A stretch of 7,365 nucleotides of DNA from JACRPZ01 sp040758255 (GCA_040758255.1 JBFLVX010000114.1:1-7365); one strand, 5' to 3'. Positions 1 to 5,255 are shown, numbered from the stretch's first letter. The notes: generated from the sequence alone by a model not told the origin. Numbers and translations: made by a program.

Positions 1-1037
1 ATACCATACCACGAAAAGAAGCTTACAACGCCTAATCCAAGTACAAGCCCCATTGTTATGCTGATAGCGGAGAGCGCTGCCGCCTCAAAGAAGATGATGA
101 GCGCCATATTCAGAGGACGTGTTCCAATTGCCCGCAAAACTCCGAACTCAAACATCCTCTCGTAAAGCGACATGAATAAGGCGTTCATTATTATCACCGC
201 AACTATTCCGAATACGAGTATTGATGTGACGATGGTTGATATCTTTGTCATCTCAATTATCCCGTCAAGCTGTGGGATAAGGTCTCTCCAGCCGAGCGCC
301 TCGTTGTTGTTTCCTGAATACCTCTGCCAGAAAGGGAGAGTTCTGTCCCCAGCACTGTCAAGGTTTTTAAACTTCAGAACTATCTCATGAGTTCCGGAAC
401 CCAAAGCAAGAAGCTGACGCGCCTTATCAATATGTATAAATGCCATGCCGCTGTCTGCTTCCCTTATGCCCATATGATATATTCCCGATATTCTGAACAT
501 CTCCTGAGAGAGCTCTCCCGTTCCTGCCTGCGCTACCGTAAGCACAAGCCTGTCGCCAAGCCCTGCCTCAAGCGTCTCAGCCGCCTTTGAGCCGATGAGT
601 ATCTGCCTCTCGCCTTCGGGCTGCAGGTACTCGCCGTCTCTTATTGTCTCATCGATCATTGAGATATTTCTTTCTTTTGCGGGATCAATGCCGTAAAGGA
701 GTACTGAGGTCACGCCTGCCGGTGAGCTTAACATGGCGAATGACGCTGTCCTTGGGGAATAGGCTTCAAGCAAGGGTTCTTTATCCAGCGAGGCAAGGAT
801 ATTCTCTGAGCCGTTTATGGTTTTTTCGACCTCAAGTGTATCGCTGAAACCTTTTGCATGTATCTGCCCCTGCCCGAGGAAGGTGTCTGTGGCTGTCATT
901 ATCATGCCCTTCAGCATCCCTATGTAAAGACCGTCTATGAGCATGAGTGACGCGAGGGTGATGCCAACGGCTGTTCCTGAGAGGAATGTCCTCCTCTTGT
1001 TCCTAAGCACATTCCGCCATGCAAGTTTCAGAAGCAT
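1..1037 (-). CDS. ABC transporter permease, FtsX/MacB (LolC/E-like) type, partial: C-terminus beyond the left edge
   Basis: Inner-membrane permease subunit of a LolCDE/MacB-class ABC system. Reading the minus strand gives 345 residues with no stop before the window edge. The family is about 400 residues, so roughly the last 55 are missing. Domains seen: a basic N-terminal anchor (LAWRNVLRNKRR, residues 5-16), TM1 at about 18-38, a MacB-like periplasmic domain at about 45-260, TM2 at about 268-291, the conserved cytoplasmic motif YERMFEFGVLRAIG (292-305), and TM3 at about 311-340. The start is chosen at 1037 because AGGA lies 7 nt upstream. An in-frame ATG at 1043 (two codons longer) has AGGA only 1 nt away but is possible. 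The start lies 9 nt after the stop of the upstream permease, so translational coupling is expected. It is paralogous to that permease: both have a PR-T/Y motif, GIDP-KE and GVLRA(L/I)GT at matching places. The substrate is inferred from neighbours only. Confidence 0.9.
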   Translation of the reverse strand, partial: MLLKLAWRNVLRNKRRTFLSGTAVGITLASLMLIDGLYIGMLKGMIMTATDTFLGQGQIHAKGFSDTLEVEKTINGSENILASLDKEPLLEAYSPRTASFAMLSSPAGVTSVLLYGIDPAKERNISMIDETIRDGEYLQPEGERQILIGSKAAETLEAGLGDRLVLTVAQAGTGELSQEMFRISGIYHMGIREADSGMAFIHIDKARQLLALGSGTHEIVLKFKNLDSAGDRTLPFWQRYSGNNNEALGWRDLIPQLDGIIEMTKISTIVTSILVFGIVAVIIMNALFMSLYERMFEFGVLRAIGTRPLNMALIIFFEAAALSAISITMGLVLGLGVVSFFSWYG

Positions 1038-1044
1038 CTTCATA

Positions 1045-1048
1045 TCCT
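1045..1048 (-). promoter_or_regulatory. Shine-Dalgarno for the second permease, overlapping the stop of the first
   Basis: On the minus strand the sequence TAGGATATGAAGATG joins the two permease genes. The first TAG is the stop of the upstream permease. AGGA, which begins inside that stop, is 7 nt from the ATG at 1037 but only 1 nt from the ATG at 1043. This spacing favours 1037 as the start and suggests termination-reinitiation coupling. Confidence 0.6.
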
Positions 1049-2264
1049 AATTCGCCCTCATCGCCTTCACCGGCACTATCTTTGCGGCTCTTACCGCAGG
1101 CCATATGCTGACTATTACAGCCGTTCCAATAATTATCAGCGGCGGCACCACAACAGACCTTAAACTTATTTCAGAGGTGAGCTTCGTGAAGAAATATCCG
1201 CCGTACTCTATCGGTGTCGGGTATGATATCCCGTATACATGAAACCACCAGTTGGCAAGCACGCCTATTATCGTCCCTGCCATTATGCTGAGCAGAGAGA
1301 GGAACAATGTCTCAAAGACTATAAGCTGAAATATCTGAGAGGAGCCTGTGCCTAACGCCCTGAGCACCCCGTATTCCCGTGTCCTCTCAAGCACAACCAT
1401 CAGGATAGTATTAAGCACGCCGACGGCTATGATTATGGTAAAGACTATGATGGAGTACCTATGTCCCTTTAGGTCTGCGCGCATCGCCTTATAAAACTGC
1501 GCCTCCACAACCTGCCACGGATCAACATCGATTCTGGGATCATTAAGGGTTTCAGCGATTAGGCTTTCAGCTTCAAGCGTCTTTGAATGGTCGTTCAGGA
1601 CAATGGCTATCTCATGAACGCTTCTGTCCATTGAGAGAAATTCCTGAAGCGTATTTATATGGATGTAGCACTTTGACTCGCCGTAGGACTTGCCCTCACT
1701 GCCGGTTATGCCCTCGACCTTATAAAGACCGTTTGCCACTGAGCCGTCAACTCCTTGCGCTATAAGTGCCACCTCATCTCCAAGCCCGACTCCCAACACC
1801 CTTGCGAGGCCATCGCTTATCACAACCTCCTGCTCCGGAGATGAGGATAGGAAACGCCCTCTGGTCACCTTATTCTTAAGCCGGGTCGTTTTTGCCTCTT
1901 TGATGGGATCAATCCCCATGACAGTCACTCCGGTTGTCTTCTTTCCAGCAAAAGCGAGCGCGGGGGTATAGACCCTCGGCGCCCATGAGTTTACATATGG
2001 TATTGACTCTATCTTTTTGCCGATTGAATCGGGAGAGACAAGGGACTTGTATATCGAGGGCTTGTCAAGATAGCCTTTTTTATGTATCTGTATATGGCCT
2101 GTATGATCGAGGGTGAACATGTCTATGAGATTGCCGTAGGTGCCGTCTATCATGCCAAAGAAGAGGCCGAAGAGGGCGCAGCCGCCTGCCATCATCATGC
2201 CTGTCAGTATTGAGCGCCACTTGCGGCGAAAGATATTGCGGAAGGCTATCTTATGGATGATCAT
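1047..2264 (-). CDS. ABC transporter permease, FtsX/MacB (LolC/E-like) type, complete
   Basis: A 405-residue inner-membrane permease, the normal length for the LolC/LolE/MacB-permease class. N-terminal basic stretch FRNIFRRKWRS (8-18), then TM1 at about 21-41. A periplasmic MacB-like domain spans about 45-265, with GIDP-KE (117-123) and a DGLA segment at 151. The FtsX domain follows: TM2 about 271-293, motif ERTREYGVLRALG (293-305), TM3 about 312-340, TM4 about 372-391, and the typical tail PAVRAAKIVPVKAMR. Four helices with a large periplasmic loop between the first two fits the family. It would work with the paralogous permease downstream and an ATPase not in view. The start at 2264 fits family N-termini, but there is no clear Shine-Dalgarno before it (CTTAGAAATG). 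The spacer to the carrier gene upstream is filled by repeats, which may have displaced the original ribosome site. Export of lipoproteins or lipids is inferred from the LolA-like neighbour. Confidence 0.93.
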   Translation of the reverse strand: MIIHKIAFRNIFRRKWRSILTGMMMAGGCALFGLFFGMIDGTYGNLIDMFTLDHTGHIQIHKKGYLDKPSIYKSLVSPDSIGKKIESIPYVNSWAPRVYTPALAFAGKKTTGVTVMGIDPIKEAKTTRLKNKVTRGRFLSSSPEQEVVISDGLARVLGVGLGDEVALIAQGVDGSVANGLYKVEGITGSEGKSYGESKCYIHINTLQEFLSMDRSVHEIAIVLNDHSKTLEAESLIAETLNDPRIDVDPWQVVEAQFYKAMRADLKGHRYSIIVFTIIIAVGVLNTILMVVLERTREYGVLRALGTGSSQIFQLIVFETLFLSLLSIMAGTIIGVLANWWFHVYGISYPTPIEYGGYFFTKLTSEISLRSVVVPPLIIIGTAVIVSIWPAVRAAKIVPVKAMRAN

Positions 2265-2269
2265 TTCTA

Positions 2270-2330
2270 AGTTTTTAGTTTTCAGTTATCAGTTTTTAGA
2301 CTAACAACTAACAATCAATAACTGACAACT
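2270..2330. repeat. Degenerate AGTTATCAGT-type intergenic repeat with hairpin potential
   Basis: The 69-nt spacer between the carrier gene and the first permease is low-complexity and self-similar. AGTTATCAGTT (2284-2294) is an inverted copy of AACTGACAACT (2320-2330) with one mismatch. In the minus-strand transcript the mismatch becomes a G-U pair, giving an 11-bp stem around a 25-nt loop. AGTTTTTAG occurs as a direct repeat at 2270-2278 and 2291-2299, 21 nt apart. CTAACAACTAACAATCAATAA between the arms is built of the same AACTRAC-like words. It has no run of U after the stem, so it is not an intrinsic terminator. It may be an interspersed repeat of this genome or an mRNA structure that separates expression of the two genes. 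Confidence 0.6.
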
Positions 2331-2333
2331 ATA

Positions 2334-3098
2334 TTACCTTTTCCTCTGTAGGTTCCTTAAAGTAAAAACATCCTTATCAAGCTCCACATCAAATTCAAGG
2401 TCAATATATTTTATGACCGTCTTCTTCTCCGGTTTATTCAGAGGCTTCATCACAAGCACTGAGGGGATCCTGCGGCCTCCGAACATCTTTATCTCGCTGA
2501 ACTCCATCGTCCTCATTTTGTTCCCCTTCTCGTCATAGTACGCCTCCCATACCGGCAGATAATCTTTTTTGCTGACCATGAGGATTATCTTTCCCCAGAC
2601 TATGGGGATATCTTTTTTAGGTATGAGCTCGATATGGTAATTATCAGGGTCGGCAACTTCAGGGACGATGAGCCTTGCGTCATAATCTTCCTTCATGGAA
2701 CTCTCTTTCACAAGGTCGTCATTAGTAAAGTCCGAACCCATCCACGAGCTCATCATCATGGAAGGCGGGACCTTCATAACCTTGTTTATATTTGGAAAGT
2801 AGTTCCACATCTCTGTCTTTTTGCGGAGAGTGGCAATGCCCGCGTCCTTCTTCGGACTGTTTATGTGTATGAATGTCATGTCAAGCCCCTCACTCCATAT
2901 ATCCATGTTGAGCGTGCGCGTCCAGTCTTCAGAAACTACCAGCATCTCTATTTTGCCACGGCTTGTCTTGCTGCGGTAGAGCTTGTCCATCCTGTCCACT
3001 ATGGCGTCCACGTCAGACTGGTCTTCAGAAGATGCCGGAAGGATAAAGAGAAGTTGCAGTAGCGTAATTAAAAAAATGATATTCTTTAGTCGTTTCAT
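2334..3098 (-). CDS. Outer membrane lipoprotein-sorting protein (LolA-like periplasmic carrier)
   Basis: A 254-residue secreted protein. The N-terminus is a signal peptide: MKRLK, a hydrophobic core at about 7-20, and probable cleavage after PASS (residue 24). The mature part matches the LolA-like family annotated as outer membrane lipoprotein-sorting protein (PF17131/COG2834 type), recalled rather than searched. Its hallmark is WNYFPNINKVMKVPPS (98-113) followed by MMMSSWMGSDFTNDD (114-128). The remaining beta-rich sequence fits the half-barrel LolA fold, which holds acyl chains in a hydrophobic groove in the periplasm. AGGA at 3105-3108 lies 6 nt before the ATG and supports the start. It is the first gene of the unit and is followed by two ABC permeases, the usual company of this family. 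It would accept cargo from that transporter. It is not classical LolA, so the cargo may be something other than Lol lipoproteins. Confidence 0.92.
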   Translation of the reverse strand: MKRLKNIIFLITLLQLLFILPASSEDQSDVDAIVDRMDKLYRSKTSRGKIEMLVVSEDWTRTLNMDIWSEGLDMTFIHINSPKKDAGIATLRKKTEMWNYFPNINKVMKVPPSMMMSSWMGSDFTNDDLVKESSMKEDYDARLIVPEVADPDNYHIELIPKKDIPIVWGKIILMVSKKDYLPVWEAYYDEKGNKMRTMEFSEIKMFGGRRIPSVLVMKPLNKPEKKTVIKYIDLEFDVELDKDVFTLRNLQRKR

Positions 3099-3133
3099 TG
3101 TTTATCCTGTGCAAGTCTGCGGATAATTACTTT

Positions 3134-3160
3134 ATTGGATTATAGCAAATAATATCCAAT
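3134..3160. promoter_or_regulatory. Inverted repeat ATTGGAT-N13-ATCCAAT over the operon promoter (possible operator)
   Basis: Two perfect 7-bp arms, ATTGGAT (3134-3140) and ATCCAAT (3154-3160), are 20 bp centre to centre, about two helical turns. They bracket the -10 and most of the spacer of the minus-strand promoter, where a bound dimer would block RNA polymerase. The regulator is unknown, and in A+T-rich DNA such a repeat could occur by chance. Confidence 0.4.
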
Positions 3161-3168
3161 CATCATAA
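3139..3168 (-). promoter_or_regulatory. Extended -10 promoter for the carrier/permease operon
   Basis: On the minus strand, TGCTATAAT (3147-3139) is a consensus extended -10 element (TGnTATAAT). The -35 is poor: TTATGA at 3168-3163 with 18-nt spacing, 3 of 6 matches, as is common for extended -10 promoters. Transcription would begin near 3132, giving a leader of about 33 nt with the AGGA ribosome site of the carrier gene inside it. Confidence 0.65.
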
Positions 3169-3215
3169 TATACAGCTTGCCTATATTTTGAAAACATCAT
3201 CAAACTTAAGACGTG

Positions 3216-3228
3216 GTGTTGACAACAC
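3216..3228. promoter_or_regulatory. Palindrome GTGTTG-A-CAACAC overlapping a -35 box (possible operator)
   Basis: A perfect inverted repeat with 6-bp arms around one central base. The -35 hexamer TTGACA (3219-3224) of the plus-strand promoter lies inside it, so a protein bound here would compete with sigma factor. No regulator gene for it can be named. Confidence 0.4.
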
Positions 3229-3247
3229 AAGACTGGATATTTAGTAT
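3219..3247 (+). promoter_or_regulatory. Sigma70-like promoter of the orphan membrane protein gene
   Basis: A perfect -35 TTGACA (3219-3224) is followed, after exactly 17 nt, by TAGTAT (3242-3247), a 4-of-6 match to the -10 consensus. Transcription would begin around 3254, only about 5 nt before the ATG at 3259. The mRNA would then be essentially leaderless. An alternative -10, TATAAG (3245-3250), has 20-nt spacing and is less likely. Confidence 0.55.
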
Positions 3248-3258
3248 AAGCCAGCTAT

Positions 3259-4218
3259 ATGGTAAAAACTCTATCGCAAATTGTGGCAACAATTCTTTCT
3301 GTCGAAGCTGCTTTTATGGCTGCTTTCTTAGTTTTCCTCTTTACTTCTCAGGCAAGCTTGGATGAGCAAATTAAAGAAGAAGGGCTGCAGATAGCACGCA
3401 TTCTTCGCGATCCGCCTACTACAAAGCTATCAGTCTTTGCTGATGGCTATAAACTGCTTGAAAAATATAAAGAAAGGTATCCAAAGGAGTCTCAGTCTCG
3501 AATATCTCTTTTGAATAGTATGGTTAAAAGGATTATTCTGTCGTCTGTAGTAGGCAAGCCACCGGCTCAATCCTCCCTTGAAAATAAAATAAGCACGTTT
3601 CCTGAGATTGGGAGAGCGTACATATGGATTATCGAAGAATATATGGAATGTTTATCAGGCAATATGTATATCCATTTTGCTGGCTCTTTAGGCGAAGGCG
3701 ATGTCGAATCTAAATTTAATTACAAAGAGGAAGCATTTCCATATGGATTAAAAGATACAGTGAAATGGTCGAATGAATTTATCGTTATTATGAATGCGTA
3801 TGGCATTCTTTCTACCCCGTTTAAAAAAGATCATTATCTAAGTACATTTGAAAAATATCTTCAACAACCTGAGATAAATAAATTTGTGAAGGATATAAAT
3901 TATAGGCAATGGATGCAAGAGACAAAAGAATGGTTCGATAAGATTGAGAATCACAATAGTAAAGTACAGAGTTTTTTAACATTAAAAGAACTTAATTCCG
4001 TAAAGATGCGGTTACCACATCTACGTCAAATAAATTTTTATATGATATTGAGTTTATTGGTTGGTGTAATATATCCGTTATTCCTTTTGTCTGGCGGTAA
4101 TAGAGAAGATGACTTTTCAAAAGCAACTAATAGAGCAATTCTTTTGTTGGTGATTTGTCTGCTGACAGCCGGTTTTTATTTCTTAATAATTGATATACAT
4201 GGGTACTTTACCATTTAA
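3259..4218 (+). CDS. Hypothetical three-helix membrane protein with a large central domain
   Basis: 319 residues; I do not recognise the family. Predicted layout: a hydrophobic helix at about 8-28, a soluble, mostly charged domain at about 30-257, then two helices at about 259-277 and 292-311 joined by a short polar loop (GGNREDDFSKATNR). A likely topology is N-terminus inside, central domain outside the cytoplasm, and the 279-291 loop inside. The central domain is rich in W, Y, K and E, with many predicted helices and no recognised catalytic motif. The gene is visibly more A+T-rich (AAA, AAT, ATA, TTT codons) than the transporter and gyrA genes, which suggests horizontal acquisition. There is no Shine-Dalgarno before the ATG, and the promoter sits so close that translation may be leaderless. 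An internal ATG at 3316 (residue 20) is an alternative but would cut the first helix. It is divergent from the carrier operon and convergent with the toxin-antitoxin pair, so it forms its own unit. The length, lack of internal stops and good promoter argue that it is a real gene. Confidence 0.8.
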   Translation: MVKTLSQIVATILSVEAAFMAAFLVFLFTSQASLDEQIKEEGLQIARILRDPPTTKLSVFADGYKLLEKYKERYPKESQSRISLLNSMVKRIILSSVVGKPPAQSSLENKISTFPEIGRAYIWIIEEYMECLSGNMYIHFAGSLGEGDVESKFNYKEEAFPYGLKDTVKWSNEFIVIMNAYGILSTPFKKDHYLSTFEKYLQQPEINKFVKDINYRQWMQETKEWFDKIENHNSKVQSFLTLKELNSVKMRLPHLRQINFYMILSLLVGVIYPLFLLSGGNREDDFSKATNRAILLLVICLLTAGFYFLIIDIHGYFTI

Positions 4219-4269
4219 AGAGCAAACCGCGTCAAATCTTACATACTGCTCCTATAGCGATTTCTATTC

Positions 4270-4644
4270 CTAAACCATTATCTCTACCAATATCTTTTCA
4301 TAATCAACAATGGGTTTGGTCTTTTGCCTTCCGTCTTTGGTTTTTTTAATCTCAATCAGTCCAAGCTCTGCAAGGTAATAGACATCATCTGTAACATTCT
4401 TTGCATCCCTGTGCAGTATCTTTGCAAGATTATAGATGGAATCAGGTTTATACTTCCTGACAGCCTTCAATATCCTCAAACGTTCATCTGTTATAAATTT
4501 TCTCATTGTCTTCAGAGATTCAAAAGAGATAACTGATTGAGGCGTTACAGGCTTGCCTTTTGCTGCTGCTTTCACGGCCTCCTTTGCTTCCGCTATAAAC
4601 TTGTCTTCACTCTGAATGTCTAATCTTACATTTTTAATCTTCAT
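4270..4644 (-). CDS. TumA-like antitoxin / winged-helix DNA-binding protein
   Basis: 124 residues. The N-terminal part (1-45) is charged and helical and probably contacts the toxin. Residues about 46-110 look like a winged helix-turn-helix: MRKFITDERLRILKAVR, then SIYNLAKIL-RDAKNVTDDVYYLAELGLIEI, with the wing at about 98-110. This resembles the HVO_A0114-type DNA-binding proteins that partner DUF6516/TumE toxins (family recall, not a search). As an antitoxin it would neutralise the upstream toxin and probably repress the shared promoter. It is translated from ATG 4644, which overlaps the end of the toxin gene by 11 nt and is served by a near-perfect Shine-Dalgarno. No dedicated promoter is visible, so it should be co-transcribed with the toxin. 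Antitoxin function rests on the pairing and gene order. A plain transcription regulator is the alternative. Confidence 0.82.
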   Translation of the reverse strand: MKIKNVRLDIQSEDKFIAEAKEAVKAAAKGKPVTPQSVISFESLKTMRKFITDERLRILKAVRKYKPDSIYNLAKILHRDAKNVTDDVYYLAELGLIEIKKTKDGRQKTKPIVDYEKILVEIMV

Positions 4645-4918
4645 CTCTATACCTCCTTACATCGTTAAAAAAATCCTCAAAGAGCTTGTCAACGCTTTGA
4701 AACTCATACGGATATACTTTGTCCTCATAATGCCTGTGGTCTCCTTTCCTTTCCGCATTGTCATAACCTATTGTTCTGTTGCCTTCCCTTATATAAACCA
4801 GTGAATACTTAAATCCATGCGGTTTATCAGGTGACTTGGCAACATGCCATGCCCTGATTTCAACAATGTCTCCATTGGGATATACCCTCTTGCGCATTAT
4901 GAAAGGCTTTGCCTTCAT
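4634..4918 (-). CDS. TumE-family (DUF6516) toxin of a type II toxin-antitoxin system
   Basis: 94 residues from ATG 4918. Recognised by the family pattern: MKAKPF at the start, YPNGDIVEIRAWHV (13-26), HGFKYSLVYI (34-43), and the hallmark GYDNAERKGDHRHYE (51-65), ending in a helical tail. This is the DUF6516/TumE toxin family, normally encoded just upstream of an HTH antitoxin as here. The conserved D/K/D/H/R/H cluster is the likely functional site. The biochemical target is not something I can state from sequence. A longer reading frame exists to a TTG at 4954, but that TTG is the -35 box of the promoter and the 12 extra residues are not family-like, so ATG 4918 is preferred. No Shine-Dalgarno precedes it and the predicted transcript start falls on the ATG, pointing to leaderless, weak translation. 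The 3' end carries the ribosome site of the antitoxin gene. Confidence 0.87.
   Translation of the reverse strand: MKAKPFIMRKRVYPNGDIVEIRAWHVAKSPDKPHGFKYSLVYIREGNRTIGYDNAERKGDHRHYEDKVYPYEFQSVDKLFEDFFNDVRRYRDED
4651..4659 (-). promoter_or_regulatory. Near-perfect Shine-Dalgarno of the antitoxin, inside the toxin gene
   Basis: TAAGGAGGT on the minus strand, 6 nt before ATG 4644, is almost the full complement of the 16S rRNA tail. It lies within toxin codons for VRRY, so one stretch serves both proteins. The contrast with the toxin start, which has no such site, would favour antitoxin excess. Confidence 0.85.
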
Positions 4919-4925
4919 ATAGGTT

Positions 4926-4954
4926 ATTATATGCCATGCATAAGAAGAAAGCAA
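4926..4954 (-). promoter_or_regulatory. Promoter of the toxin-antitoxin operon
   Basis: On the minus strand TTGCTT (4954-4949, TTG matching the -35 consensus) is followed after 17 nt by a perfect TATAAT (4931-4926). Initiation 6-8 nt past the -10 would fall at about 4918-4920, directly on the toxin ATG at 4918, so the transcript would have almost no 5' leader. Confidence 0.65.
4930..4942. promoter_or_regulatory. Palindrome TATGC-CAT-GCATA in the toxin-antitoxin promoter (possible autoregulatory operator)
   Basis: Perfect 5-bp arms around CAT, lying in the promoter spacer and touching the -10 box. Type II antitoxins with HTH domains usually repress their own operon at such palindromes. That this antitoxin binds here is inference. 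Confidence 0.45.
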
Positions 4955-4960
4955 TCACCT

Positions 4961-5152
4961 GAAACAACTACGGACGATGATGTTTGCGCAGCGCTTTTCT
5001 CACTTCAGAAGAGCGGCATACTGCCGGGCAACTATAAATTGGATGTAATAGTAGTGCCGTCAGGGACTGCGGCATCCACGATAGACCAGATAGTGTCAGG
5101 GGCTGCTGCAGCGCCTTACTACAAGTGGAGCTTTACGGAGACATTGCCGTAA
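4961..5152 (+). pseudogene. C-terminal relic of a truncated plus-strand protein gene
   Basis: An open frame of 63 codons ending in TAA reads ETTTDDDVCAALF, then SGILPGNYKLDVIVVPSG, and ends PYYKWSFTETLP. It looks like the last part of a beta-rich secreted or surface protein, with alternating hydrophobic residues and an aromatic strand just before the end. I do not recognise the family. No ATG, GTG or TTG in frame offers a credible start: the first in-frame TTG is deep inside, in the K-L-D segment. Upstream the frame runs open only as antisense of the toxin gene, with unlikely composition. It is followed 29 nt later by a strong terminator in the same orientation, as expected of the end of a real gene. 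Most likely the toxin-antitoxin cargo replaced its 5' part, with the junction near 4955-4960. Confidence 0.55.
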
Positions 5153-5181
5153 GGAGATCAGGACTAAAGTTCAGAAATCAG

Positions 5182-5210
5182 AAGGGCGGCCATTTATGGC
5201 CGCCCTTTTT
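5182..5210 (+). terminator. Rho-independent terminator
   Basis: A perfect 12-bp stem, AAGGGCGGCCAT (5182-5193) with ATGGCCGCCCTT (5196-5207), has a G+C-rich core and is followed by a T run through 5210 on the plus strand. It fits as the terminator of the truncated gene ending at 5152. On the minus strand the hairpin also lies 46 nt past the end of gyrA but lacks a good U run there, so its role for gyrA would be partial. Confidence 0.9.
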
Positions 5211-5255
5211 GTATGCATAATTTCTTGCTAACGAATTTAATTTGAGACGTTATCT

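Noticed and set aside
172..847. Three short plus-strand frames near the left end
   Set aside because: The minus strand here reads through as one continuous 345-codon permease with all family motifs; the plus frames are its shadows.
2634..3062. Plus-strand open frame of 142 codons opposite the carrier gene
   Set aside because: It is entirely antisense to a well-recognised gene and its H/V/C-rich product looks like a shadow. No promoter or ribosome site supports it.
4219..4269. Possible terminator between the convergent membrane protein and antitoxin genes
   Set aside because: No stem followed by a U run was found in the 51-nt gap on either strand.
4844..4960. Upstream extension of the plus-strand relic, beginning at an ATG at 4844
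   Set aside because: This part is antisense to the TumE toxin and gives a Cys/Tyr/His-rich unlikely peptide. Only the part after about 4961 looks like genuine coding sequence.
5182..5210. Use of the hairpin as the main gyrA terminator
   Set aside because: The stem is there, but on the minus strand it is followed by CTGATTTCTG rather than a U run, so it fits the plus-strand relic much better.
3099..5255. Insertion sequence, CRISPR array, tRNA or att site around the accessory genes
   Set aside because: No transposase or integrase reading frame, no terminal inverted or regularly spaced repeats, and no cloverleaf sequence could be seen.
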